Positions 7,128 through 15,154 of a stretch of DNA of 17,398 nucleotides are shown here, in pieces. Under the pieces are notes generated by a model. The model was not told the DNA's origin, ran no database searches, and saw nothing but the letters and a program-made list of their open reading frames with translations. A program made the translations under genes and the position numbers. How positions within the stretch are numbered: the stretch's first letter is position 1; each line of letters starts with the position of its first letter. The DNA is from Pseudolysobacter sp. (GTDB lineage Bacteria; Pseudomonadota; Gammaproteobacteria; Xanthomonadales; Rhodanobacteraceae), in assembly GCA_025351985.1 (NCBI GenBank), contig JANXUW010000411.1:1-17398 (forward strand). Direction: 5' to 3'.

Positions 7128-8378
7128 CTACAGCAGCATGGCGCGCGCACGCAGCAGCGCAGTGATAAAAACATCGACTTCTTCGCGCGTGTTGTAGAAC
7201 GCGAGCGATGCGCGCGCGGTCGCGGCCACGCCGAAAAACTGCATCAGCGGATGCGCGCAATGATGCCCCGAGCGCACCGCCACGCCATCGGTATCGAGTA
7301 TCGTCGCAAGATCGTGCGCATGCACACCCTCGATCAGGAACGAAATCACCGCCGCCTTGCCCGGCGCCGTACCGAAAATGCGCATGCCGGGAATCGTGTT
7401 CAACTGCTGTGTCGCATAGACCAGCAGATCGCTCTCGATCGCACGGATCGTTTCGATACCGAGCGCGTTGATGTAGTCGATGGCCGCGCCAAGTCCGATC
7501 ACGCCGGCGATATTCGGCGTGCCGGCTTCGAATTTGTACGGCAGATCATTGAAGACCGTTTTCTCGAAACTGACCTGCTTGATCATCTCGCCGCCGCCCA
7601 TGAACGGCGGCATGGCATCGAGAATCGCACGCTTCGCCCAGAGCATGCCGGTGCCGGTCGGGCCGAACATCTTGTGGCCGGTGATCGCATAAAAATCGCA
7701 ACCGAGCGCCTGCACGTCGATGCGCAGATGCGGTGCCGCCTGCGATCCGTCGACGAGCACTGGAATGCCGCGCGCACGCGCCATCGCGCAAATCCGTGCG
7801 ATCGGATTGACCGTGCCGAGCACGTTCGACACATGCGTGAGACACAACAGCTTCACGCGCGGCGTGAGCAACGCATCGAGCTGATCGAGCAGCAGCTCGC
7901 CCTCCTGGCTGATCGGAACGACCTTGATCTTCGCGCCGGTGCGCTCGCACACGAGTTGCCACGGCACGATATTGGCGTGGTGTTCCATCTGCGTCAGCAG
8001 GATTTCATCGCCAGATTGCAGGCGCGGCAGCGCCCACGAATACGCCACCAGGTTGATCGACTCGGTGGCGCCGCGCGTGAAAATCACTTCGTCGCGCGAC
8101 GGCGCATTGATGAAGCTGCGCAGCTTGTCGCGCGTCGCTTCGTACAATGCCGTGGCTTCGCTGCCGAGCGTATGCACGGCGCGCGAAACGTTGGCGTTGT
8201 GGCGACGATAATAACCATCCACCGCTTCGATCACGGCCAGCGGCTTCTGTGCGGTGTTGGCGTTGTCGAAATACACCAGCGGCTTGCCGTGCACGTGCCG
8301 CTGCAACGCTGGAAAATCGGCGCGGCAGCGTTGCACGTCAAAATCGGCAGCACGTGTGGAACGCACATTCGCACTCAT
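7128..8378 (-). CDS. sufS: Cysteine desulfurase SufS
   Basis: A 416-residue PLP-dependent group II cysteine desulfurase that releases sulfur from cysteine as an enzyme-bound persulfide for cluster assembly. Seen: VYFDNANTAQKP near residues 35-46, TRGATESINLVA, MEHHANIVPW, THVSNVLGT, and the cofactor lysine Lys236 in ITGHKMFGPTGTGM. Also seen are EAGTPNIAG and the catalytic Cys374 in RSGHHCAHPLM. Full length for the SufS family. Start ATG at 8378 overlaps the sufD stop codon (ATGA, 8375-8378), so translation is probably coupled. The stop is TAG. Pairing with the downstream SufU is the expected sulfur route. Confidence 0.97.
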   Translation of the reverse strand: MSANVRSTRAADFDVQRCRADFPALQRHVHGKPLVYFDNANTAQKPLAVIEAVDGYYRRHNANVSRAVHTLGSEATALYEATRDKLRSFINAPSRDEVIFTRGATESINLVAYSWALPRLQSGDEILLTQMEHHANIVPWQLVCERTGAKIKVVPISQEGELLLDQLDALLTPRVKLLCLTHVSNVLGTVNPIARICAMARARGIPVLVDGSQAAPHLRIDVQALGCDFYAITGHKMFGPTGTGMLWAKRAILDAMPPFMGGGEMIKQVSFEKTVFNDLPYKFEAGTPNIAGVIGLGAAIDYINALGIETIRAIESDLLVYATQQLNTIPGMRIFGTAPGKAAVISFLIEGVHAHDLATILDTDGVAVRSGHHCAHPLMQFFGVAATARASLAFYNTREEVDVFITALLRARAMLL

Positions 8379-9694
8379 GCGGGCATCTCCTGCGGCAGGC
8401 GCGCCTGCAGCAACTGCGTGACATGTTCGCGCAGCCCGGCCGGTTCAATATGCGCCAGCGCTTGCGCACAAAACGCCTGGATCAACAACACTCGCGCCTG
8501 CGCCAATGGCAGGCCGCGCGAACGCAGATAAAACAGCGCGCTTTCATCGAGCTGGCCGACGGTAGCACCGTGACTGGCCTGTACTTCGTCGGCATAAATT
8601 TCGAGCACGGGTTTGCTATCGATTTCAGCCTGCGCCGACAGCAGCAAATTCTTGTTGCTGAGCCGTGCATCGGCACCGTCGGCGCCGGCGTGTATCGTGA
8701 TGGCACCGTTGAACACGCCACGCGCGCGACCATCGGCGACACCGCGCCAGAACAGATCGCAACTCGTGTTCAATGCACGATGCTCGACGCTGAGCTGGTT
8801 ATCGACGTGCTGGCGCTGGTCGAGCACGAACACGCCGCGCACCGCTGCATGCGCGCGATCGCCAAGCAGCTCGATACGCAAATCGTGACGCATCAATGCC
8901 GTACCGAGGTCGAGATTATTCAAGTGCAACCGTGCATGTTTCGCCAGCGAAAACTCGCTGCGCTGGATCAGACTGGCGCGCTCGCCTTCGTTCTGGATGC
9001 GCAGCAGGTTCAGCGCAGCGTTTTCGCGCAGGCGATATTCCGCGAAGACATTGCCGAGGTTTGCGTGCGTGCCGACACCGAGATGATGCTCGATCACGCT
9101 GAGCTGCGCGCCCTCGCCCACGTCGAAAATATTGCGCGTATGCCAGGCGATATCCGTGCTCGCAATGCCGCCGATAAATACCAGATGCAACGGTGTGGTT
9201 ATCTGCGCGCCAGGCGCAACCCGCACGATCGCGCCATCGGCAGCGAAGGCCGCATTCAGGCGCGCAAAACTCTCGGCGGGATGCTTGAAATTGCGCGCGA
9301 GGAAAACGCGCAACGACTCGGCATCGCCTTGCAACACGGCGCTGAGCGGTTGCACGTCCAGACCGGACGGCAAATCGGCGAGCCGCGAAAGATCGGCGCG
9401 CAACACGCCGTTGACGAAAACGAGACGCGCACCGTCCGCTTCGGGCAATGCAAATTCTGCAGGATCAATCGTATGTTGTGTCGCCAGCGCATCGCTGGAT
9501 GCAAAAGCACGCTGATCGAGAGTGCGCAGCGATGTGTATTTCCACGACTCGTCATGTGTCGTCGGCAAACCACTGCTCGCGAGCGCCTGCCGATTCTCGC
9601 GGCGCGCGACGTCCAGCCACGGCAATCCATGGCCCGGCCGCAAGGCGTCGCCATCCGCAAACGCATCCAGCAACGATTGCAAAAAAACACTCAT
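8375..9694 (-). CDS. sufD: Iron-sulfur cluster assembly protein SufD
   Basis: A 439-residue member of the SufB/SufD beta-helix family, partner of SufB and SufC in the cytoplasmic SufBC2D scaffold. Seen: DESWKYTSLRTLD near the N-terminus and, near the C-terminus, EIYADEVQASHGATVGQLDE with the conserved histidine, then ALFYLRSRGLPLAQAR. The start ATG at 9694 is chosen because it overlaps the sufC stop as ATGA (9691-9694), and the product then begins MSVFLQSLLDAFADG; the frame is open for 14 more codons upstream but that extension lies in sufC. Sequence conservation is lower than for SufB, as is usual in the family. Confidence 0.95.
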   Translation of the reverse strand: MSVFLQSLLDAFADGDALRPGHGLPWLDVARRENRQALASSGLPTTHDESWKYTSLRTLDQRAFASSDALATQHTIDPAEFALPEADGARLVFVNGVLRADLSRLADLPSGLDVQPLSAVLQGDAESLRVFLARNFKHPAESFARLNAAFAADGAIVRVAPGAQITTPLHLVFIGGIASTDIAWHTRNIFDVGEGAQLSVIEHHLGVGTHANLGNVFAEYRLRENAALNLLRIQNEGERASLIQRSEFSLAKHARLHLNNLDLGTALMRHDLRIELLGDRAHAAVRGVFVLDQRQHVDNQLSVEHRALNTSCDLFWRGVADGRARGVFNGAITIHAGADGADARLSNKNLLLSAQAEIDSKPVLEIYADEVQASHGATVGQLDESALFYLRSRGLPLAQARVLLIQAFCAQALAHIEPAGLREHVTQLLQARLPQEMPA

Positions 9695-10461
9695 GGCGCG
9701 ACCGCGGAGTCCGCGAGCTTGCGTTGCTGCAGCCACGCGTAACCTTGTTCTTCGAGTTTCAGTGCGAGCGTCTTGTCGCCGCTCTGCACGATCTTGCCAT
9801 CGGCCAGCACGTGCACGAAATCCGGCACGATGTAATCCAGCAGACGCTGGTAATGCGTGATCACGATAAACGCGCGCTCCGGCGAACGCAGCTGGTTCAC
9901 GCCGTCGGCGACCATCTTCAGCGCGTCGATGTCGAGGCCGGAATCGGTTTCATCGAGCACGGCGAGTTTCGGCTCCAGCACTGCCATCTGGAAAATCTCG
10001 TTGCGCTTTTTCTCGCCGCCCGAAAATCCTTCGTTGACCGCACGATGCAGCAATTCGTCCTTGAGATGCAGCACCTTGAGTTTCTCGCGCACGCGCTTGA
10101 GGAACTGCATCGAGTCAAGCTCTTCCTCGCCACGCTTTTTGCGCTGCGCATTGAAGGCCGCGCGCAGGAAATACGTGTTGTTCACGCCCGGAATTTCGAC
10201 CGGATACTGGAACGCGAGAAACACGCCGGCAGCGGCGCGATCTTCCGGTTCGAGATCGAGCAGATCCTTGCCGAAATATTCGACCGAACCCTGCGTCACT
10301 TCATAACCTTCGCGCCCCGCGAGGATATTGCCAAGCGTGGATTTTCCGGCGCCATTCGGCCCCATGATCGCGTGCACTTCGCCCGCGTTCACGCTCAGCG
10401 AAAGACCCTTGAGGATTTCCTTGCCCGCGACGCGAACGTGGAGGTTTTCGATTTTCAGCAT
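9691..10461 (-). CDS. sufC: Iron-sulfur assembly ATPase SufC
   Basis: A 256-residue ABC-type ATPase of the SufBCD complex; ATP hydrolysis drives conformational change in the SufB-SufD scaffold. It is soluble and not a transporter. Seen: Walker A GPNGAGKST (about residues 34-42), Q-loop LAFQYPVEIPG, ABC signature FSGGEKKRNE, Walker B LAVLDETDSGLDIDALK with the SufC-typical DETDSGLD, and the switch histidine in VITHYQRLL. Start ATG at 10461 (MLKIENLHVRVAGKEI) matches the family N-terminus; the longer open frame adds 22 residues that look non-coding. It lies 93 bp after the LprI-like gene and overlaps sufD. Confidence 0.97.
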   Translation of the reverse strand: MLKIENLHVRVAGKEILKGLSLSVNAGEVHAIMGPNGAGKSTLGNILAGREGYEVTQGSVEYFGKDLLDLEPEDRAAAGVFLAFQYPVEIPGVNNTYFLRAAFNAQRKKRGEEELDSMQFLKRVREKLKVLHLKDELLHRAVNEGFSGGEKKRNEIFQMAVLEPKLAVLDETDSGLDIDALKMVADGVNQLRSPERAFIVITHYQRLLDYIVPDFVHVLADGKIVQSGDKTLALKLEEQGYAWLQQRKLADSAVAP

Positions 10462-10554
10462 GTCTATTTGCTCTTGTAGCGAGTGCTGGCTGGATTGACC
10501 GGGATTACGGACGATGGATGCGTGCATGGAAACGCCAACTGGCGCGTTGCCCGA

Positions 10555-11283
10555 TCAGAAAATCTTGAAATAACTCGCGAGCTGCAACGCCTGCTGCTTG
10601 GTAAGTTCAATTTTCTTTTGTTGGGCGACTTGCCCCCATATGGTGCCATCGCGACGGCTATAGATCGCCACAATGACTTTTATCTCTGCATCGCGAAAAC
10701 ACAGCCATTGCACCTGTGCTTGCTGCAACATGTGCTTGCCAGCATCATCCAGTAAATCGGGGCTCTTCGATGCCATCAATCTGCCGTACCAGAGATTCAT
10801 CTCCGCGTCCCACAATGCGTAACCTCTGGTGTAACAATTCCGAATATCCAGTGTGGTCTTCGTTTCCGGCGCCTCGGTGCAGCGCGTGATAATCGCATCG
10901 ATCGGATGTTGCTTGAGTCCGGTGATAACCGGCAGAAACTTTCCGTTGTCGGGGTCGATCAGGACAGCGCCGGTTTTTGCCGAATAAGCCAGCTGCATGG
11001 ACTTTCCTTCCGGCCACTTCTCCACGTCTTCGTAACGCACCGCGTCATAGATGACTTCGAGCTCGCGATCACCGTCCAGCTGTATTACCATCGGATCGTG
11101 CGTGGTCAGAAAAACAGCTTTCTCCGACCATTCCCATGGCGACGCTTGCGTCTGGGCGACACAGACCAGCGGCGACAGCAGCAATAAACCTGCCAGCAAG
11201 ATTTTCTGCACGTGCATACACGTTGCCGACTTTCGTCCCGCGCTCGCCAGAGCAGTCGTTGCATACAAGATCATCGGGTTCAT
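10555..11283 (-). CDS. LprI-like (DUF1311-type) secreted protein inserted between sufB and sufC
   Basis: Seen: a hydrophobic export signal ([18 protein letters not shown]) and a mature domain rich in charged and aromatic residues. Its C-terminal part, with [32 protein letters not shown], then [10 protein letters not shown] and a final [13 protein letters not shown], matches the pattern of LprI/DUF1311 proteins (WD-x-x-LN, AQ-x-x-W-x-x-FRD). Some DUF1311 members inhibit lysozyme; that function here is only a family suggestion. Start: ATG at 11283 overlaps the sufB stop (ATGA) and has GGAAGG about 8 bases upstream, giving a 22-residue segment before the hydrophobic core. ATG at 11217 would give a more usual signal peptide ([10 protein letters not shown]) and is a serious alternative. 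Placement inside a cytoplasmic cluster-assembly operon is unexpected. I recognise no link to iron-sulfur chemistry. Confidence 0.85.
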   Translation of the reverse strand: MNPMILYATTALASAGRKSATCMHVQKILLAGLLLLSPLVCVAQTQASPWEWSEKAVFLTTHDPMVIQLDGDRELEVIYDAVRYEDVEKWPEGKSMQLAYSAKTGAVLIDPDNGKFLPVITGLKQHPIDAIITRCTEAPETKTTLDIRNCYTRGYALWDAEMNLWYGRLMASKSPDLLDDAGKHMLQQAQVQWLCFRDAEIKVIVAIYSRRDGTIWGQVAQQKKIELTKQQALQLASYFKIF

Positions 11284-12722
11284 CCCACCGCACCTTCCAG
11301 CGAAACTTCCAACAGCTTTTTCGCTTCCACCGCAAACTCCATTGGCAGTTCCTTGAACACCGCCTTGCAGAAGCCATCGACGATCAGCGATACCGCGTCT
11401 TCTTTGCTGATGCCGCGCGAGCGGCAATAGAACAATTGGTCATCTGAAATCTTCGACGCGGTCGCTTCATGCTCGACGACGGCGCTAGGATTTTTTACTT
11501 CGATGTACGGGAATGTATGCGCACCGCAGTGCTTGCCGATTAACAGACTGTCGCACTGGGTGTAATTGCGCGCACCGCTCGCGGTCGGCTGCACCCGCAC
11601 GAGGCCGCGATAGGTGTTCTGGCCGTGCCCGGCGGATATGCCTTTCGAGATGATTTTGCTTTTCGAATTCTTGCCGATGTGGATCATCTTGGTGCCGGTA
11701 TCGGCCTGCTGGCGATGGTGCGTGAGCGCGACCGAATAGAACTCGCCGACCGACTCTTCGCCGAACAATACGCAGCTCGGATATTTCCATGTGATGGCCG
11801 AGCCAGTCTCGACCTGCGTCCACGAAATCTTGCTGCGATAACCGCGACACGCGCCGCGTTTGGTGACGAAATTGAAGATACCGCCGACGCCGTTCTCGTC
11901 GCCCGGATACCAGTTCTGCACGGTCGAATATTTGATATTGGCATTATCCAGCGCGACCAGCTCGACCACCGCCGCGTGCAGCTGGTTTTCATCGCGCATC
12001 GGCGCGGTGCAGCCTTCGAGATACGACACCTGGCTGCCTTCCTCGGCGACGATGAGCGTGCGCTCGAACTGGCCGGTATTGAGCGCGTTGATGCGGAAAT
12101 ACGTGCTGAGTTCCATCGGGCAGCGCACGCCTTTCGGAATGAAGACGAAGCTGCCGTCGGAGAACACTGCTGAGTTCAGCGCGGCGAAATAATTGTCGCT
12201 CGGCGGCACCACGCTACCTAGATATTTTTTGATCAGTTCGGGATGCTCTTTCACCGCTTCGGAAAACGAACTGAAAATGACGCCGGCTTCGGCGAGCTCC
12301 TTGCGAAACGTCGTGCCGACCGACACCGAATCGAACACGGCATCGACCGCAACGCCCGCGAGACGCGCACGCTCGTGCAGCGGCACGCCGAGCTTGTCGT
12401 AGACTTCGAGCAGTTTCGGATCGACATCGGCCAGTGATTTCGGGCCTTCCTTCGGCGCGGCGAAATAACTGATGGCCTGGAAATCGATCGGCGCGATGTC
12501 GAGCTTGGCCCACTCCGGCGGTGTCATCGTCAGCCAGTGACGATAAGCCTTGAGGCGCCATTCGGTGAGCCATTCGGGTTCGTTCTTTTTCGCCGAAATC
12601 AGACGCACGGTGTCTTCGCTGAGGCCCGGCGGCACGATATCGGTGGCGATGTCACTGACAAAACCGTGCTCATAACGACGGTTGCTGACCAGTGCTTCGA
12701 CTTCGGTAAGTTCGGTTGCCAT
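11280..12722 (-). CDS. sufB: Iron-sulfur cluster scaffold protein SufB
   Basis: A 480-residue core scaffold of the SufBC2D complex on which the nascent cluster is built. Seen: the highly conserved stretches [41 protein letters not shown] and [15 protein letters not shown]. Cys390 in [11 protein letters not shown] corresponds to E. coli Cys405, and His418/Glu419 in [11 protein letters not shown] to His433/Glu434. It ends with [18 protein letters not shown]. Length is near the family norm. Start ATG at 12722 follows the regulator stop by only 12 bp, so the two are co-transcribed. The stop overlaps the start of the LprI-like gene. Confidence 0.98.
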   Translation of the reverse strand: MATELTEVEALVSNRRYEHGFVSDIATDIVPPGLSEDTVRLISAKKNEPEWLTEWRLKAYRHWLTMTPPEWAKLDIAPIDFQAISYFAAPKEGPKSLADVDPKLLEVYDKLGVPLHERARLAGVAVDAVFDSVSVGTTFRKELAEAGVIFSSFSEAVKEHPELIKKYLGSVVPPSDNYFAALNSAVFSDGSFVFIPKGVRCPMELSTYFRINALNTGQFERTLIVAEEGSQVSYLEGCTAPMRDENQLHAAVVELVALDNANIKYSTVQNWYPGDENGVGGIFNFVTKRGACRGYRSKISWTQVETGSAITWKYPSCVLFGEESVGEFYSVALTHHRQQADTGTKMIHIGKNSKSKIISKGISAGHGQNTYRGLVRVQPTASGARNYTQCDSLLIGKHCGAHTFPYIEVKNPSAVVEHEATASKISDDQLFYCRSRGISKEDAVSLIVDGFCKAVFKELPMEFAVEAKKLLEVSLEGAVG

Positions 12723-12734
12723 AGTCTTGAATTC

Positions 12735-13178
12735 TCAGGCCAGCGCGACGTGCAGCGCCGGCGATTTTGGCCGTTTAGATGGCTGAAGCATATCGGCGAG
12801 CGTGACGTTTTTCAGCGCCGCTTCGATGACGTCGCTGATGCGGCGCCAGTTGCCGCGCACGCCGCAATGTGATTCGCGATTACACGTGCCGCTGTGCGCA
12901 CTGCATTCGGTCATGCCGAACGGCCCTTCGATAGCGACGAGGATTTCGGCGAGACTGATCTGCTCGGGTGCGCGCGCCAGGCGATAACCGCCGTTGACGC
13001 CGCGAAACGAATCCACCAAGCCGGCTTGCGAGAGTTGCTTGAGCAGCTTGCTGACCGTCGGCAACTCCAGGCGCGCACGCTCGGCCAGCGCATACGCGCT
13101 ATGCACGGCGGCGGGATCTTCGGCCAGACTGGCCATGACCACGGTGGCGTAATCGGTGAGTTTGCTGACGCGTAACAT
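12735..13178 (-). CDS. sufR: Rrf2-family SUF system regulator (IscR-like)
   Basis: A 147-residue winged-helix transcription factor of the Rrf2 family, first gene of the suf operon. Seen: an N-terminal MLRVSKLTDYATVVM, the helix-turn-helix region LPTVSKLLKQLSQAGLV (about 39-55), a wing RGVNGGYRLAR (59-69), and three cysteines Cys92, Cys99 and Cys105 (C-x6-C-x5-C), like the cluster-ligand region of IscR. Family knowledge: such proteins sense a bound iron-sulfur cluster and control suf genes. Start ATG at 13178 gives the normal N-terminus; the longer open frame runs back into the promoter region. The palindrome 17 bp upstream is the likely autoregulatory operator. The symbol follows the use for proteobacterial suf regulators and does not imply homology to cyanobacterial SufR. 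Confidence 0.92.
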   Translation of the reverse strand: MLRVSKLTDYATVVMASLAEDPAAVHSAYALAERARLELPTVSKLLKQLSQAGLVDSFRGVNGGYRLARAPEQISLAEILVAIEGPFGMTECSAHSGTCNRESHCGVRGNWRRISDVIEAALKNVTLADMLQPSKRPKSPALHVALA

Positions 13179-13195
13179 GCTGGCTACTCGATAAT

Positions 13196-13210
13196 GTACC
13201 AAAATGGTAC
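13196..13210. promoter_or_regulatory. Perfect palindrome in the divergent suf/amgK promoter region, candidate Rrf2 operator
   Basis: GTACCA (13196-13201), AAA, TGGTAC (13205-13210) is a perfect 6-bp inverted repeat with a 3-bp spacer, flanked by AT-rich bases. It ends 17 bp before the regulator start codon, and on the minus strand TACATT within and beside it could be the -10 element. On the plus strand TACTAT overlaps its right arm and could serve amgK. Binding by the adjacent Rrf2 protein is inferred from position and symmetry. Confidence 0.6.
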
Positions 13211-13330
13211 TATTTTGCGTCGCGAGGCGCAACGCAGCGCGTGCTGCTGGCGGATTCATCACATCGAAAAGCTGGCCACGACACGGCGCGCTGGTAGACT
13301 GCACGCAAAACCCTCGTCGCGAAACACAGC

Positions 13331-14365
13331 ATGTCGACAGACCGCGAAAACACGATGCGCGAATGGCTTGCGGCCACATTGGGGCATAGCGATTATCAGC
13401 TCGAACGCGCGTCCGACGATGCGAGTTTTCGCCGTTACCTGCGCTTGCACGTGGCCGGAGCGCCGACGCGCATCGTGATGGATGCGCCGCCTGCCACCGA
13501 GAAACTCAACACGCCGGTCTGGCTTGATGTCGCCGCACGCCTGCGCGAGGCCGGCCTGAATACGCCGGAAGTTTTTGCGCAGAATATGGAGCGGGGATTT
13601 TTGCTGATCGGCGACCTCGGCACACGCCCGTATCTCGACGAACTTGACGAAACAACGGTCGATGCGCTGTACGCCGATGCGCTGGCGGCATTGCTGTCGA
13701 TGCAGACGAAAGTTTCCTGCGAACAATTGCCCGCGCTCGACGAGGCATGGCTAGAGATGGAGCTGGAGTTGATGCCGGAATGGTTCCTGCAACGCCATCT
13801 CGGCCATGCAATCAGCTGCGATGAATGGGACGTGATCGAGCTCGCGTTTCGCACATTGATCAATTCTGCGCAGGCGCAACCGCAGGCGTTCATGCATCGC
13901 GATTTCCACAGTCGCAACCTGATGATTACCGATGCGCAAAATCCCGGCATCATCGATTTCCAGGGTGCGATGTGCGGCCCGATCACCTACGATCTCGCTT
14001 CACTGCTGCGCGACTGTTATATCGCCTGGCCGCAAGCGCGCATCGATGTCTGGGTCGAGAATTACCGGCAGCGACTCGTGCATGCGGGCATCACGCACGC
14101 CGATGCGACGACATTCCGGCGCTGGTTCGATCTGATCGGTTTGCAGCGCCATATCAAGGTGCTCGGCATTTTCTGCCGGCTGTGGTATCGCGATGGAAAG
14201 CCGGGGTACCTCAAGGATTTGCCACTCGTGCTGCATTACGTGATCTCGGTCGCGCAACGATATCCGGAACTCAGCGAGCTTGCGGTTTTGCTTGAACGCG
14301 CGATCGGCGCGCGCGACATCACCGCGCCGCGCCCCGATGCGACCGCGACCGCGACATCGAAATGA
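13331..14365 (+). CDS. amgK: N-acetylmuramate/N-acetylglucosamine kinase AmgK
   Basis: A 344-residue member of the aminoglycoside phosphotransferase/choline kinase fold. Seen: ASDDASFRRYLRL and IVMDAPP at the N-terminus, FLLIGDLGTRPYL, the catalytic MHRDFHSRNLM (His189, Asp191, Asn196), the metal-binding GIIDFQGAMCGP (Asp209) and YDLASLLRDCYI. This pattern, with a downstream nucleotidyltransferase overlapping by ATGA (14362-14365), matches AmgK, which phosphorylates the anomeric position of MurNAc in the cytoplasm during peptidoglycan recycling, bypassing de novo synthesis by MurA. Start ATG at 13331 has no strong ribosome-binding site; an internal ATG at 13355 is possible. The gene is divergent from the suf operon and shares its promoter region. 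Confidence 0.92.
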   Translation: MSTDRENTMREWLAATLGHSDYQLERASDDASFRRYLRLHVAGAPTRIVMDAPPATEKLNTPVWLDVAARLREAGLNTPEVFAQNMERGFLLIGDLGTRPYLDELDETTVDALYADALAALLSMQTKVSCEQLPALDEAWLEMELELMPEWFLQRHLGHAISCDEWDVIELAFRTLINSAQAQPQAFMHRDFHSRNLMITDAQNPGIIDFQGAMCGPITYDLASLLRDCYIAWPQARIDVWVENYRQRLVHAGITHADATTFRRWFDLIGLQRHIKVLGIFCRLWYRDGKPGYLKDLPLVLHYVISVAQRYPELSELAVLLERAIGARDITAPRPDATATATSK

Positions 14366-15042
14366 GCGCGGAAAATCGCATCACGCATGCACTGATTTTC
14401 GCCGCCGGTCGCGGCGAGCGCATGCGACCGCTGACCGATCACACGCCCAAGCCGCTGCTGCGCGTGCGTGGCAAACGCCTCATCGAATATCACCTCGAAA
14501 AACTCGCTGCCGCAGGCGTGTGCGATGTCGTGATCAACACATCGTATCTCGCCGAACAATTTGCGCCAGCGCTCGGCGACGGCAGCCGCTGGGGCTTGTC
14601 GCTACATTTCAGTTATGAAGGCGCCACGCCGCTGGAAACCGGTGGCGGCATGCTGCACGCGTTGCCGCTGCTCGGTAATGCGCCATTTATCGCAGTCAAT
14701 GGCGACATATTAACCGACTTTAATTTTTCTGCGTTGCCGCAAAATCCATCTAAAATCGCGCATCTGATCATGGTGGATAATCCGTCACATAATCCATCCG
14801 GCGATTTTTCTCTGATCGAAGGATTGTTGCATGACGGCATTTCACTAAAACAAACGTTTGCCGGCATCGGTGTTTATCGCCCGGAATTGCTTAGCGCGCA
14901 AACAGCAGGTAGATTCCCGCTCGCACCGATATTGCGCCGCGCGATGGTCCGGGGGGACATCAGCGGTGAGCACTATTGCGGCGAATGGACGGATGTGGGG
15001 AGCCCCACGCGCCTTGCCGAACTCGAGACGATTCTGTCCTGA
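14362..15042 (+). CDS. murU: N-acetylmuramate alpha-1-phosphate uridylyltransferase MurU
   Basis: A 226-residue sugar-phosphate nucleotidyltransferase. Seen: the N-terminal nucleotide-binding signature AAGRGERMRPLTDHTPKPLL (residues 14-33), with the invariant lysine before PLL, LIEYHLEKLAAAG, ETGGGMLHALPLL and FIAVNGDILTDFN with the metal-binding aspartate. GEWTDVGSPTRLAELE is near the end. Family knowledge: MurU joins UTP and MurNAc-1-phosphate to UDP-MurNAc, the step after AmgK. The direct start-stop overlap with amgK supports the specific assignment over a generic glucose-1-phosphate enzyme. The middle part (14700-14900) uses more AT-ending codons than the rest, but the frame is intact. 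Confidence 0.93.
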   Translation: MSAENRITHALIFAAGRGERMRPLTDHTPKPLLRVRGKRLIEYHLEKLAAAGVCDVVINTSYLAEQFAPALGDGSRWGLSLHFSYEGATPLETGGGMLHALPLLGNAPFIAVNGDILTDFNFSALPQNPSKIAHLIMVDNPSHNPSGDFSLIEGLLHDGISLKQTFAGIGVYRPELLSAQTAGRFPLAPILRRAMVRGDISGEHYCGEWTDVGSPTRLAELETILS

Positions 15043-15154
15043 GGGATTTTTAATTTTAGCGCACCCATACGGTGGCATTGCCCGCCGTCATTGTCGTGCC
15101 ACAAAAATACGGTCAAATAATCGACTCACTTCTTTTATGCTCGGGTGGGTATTC

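Noticed and set aside
6861..9742. Long plus-strand open frames opposite sufU, sufS and sufD (6861-8531 and 8147-9742)
   Set aside because: They are Arg/His/Gln-rich antisense frames with no family pattern, and they lie over firmly identified suf genes.
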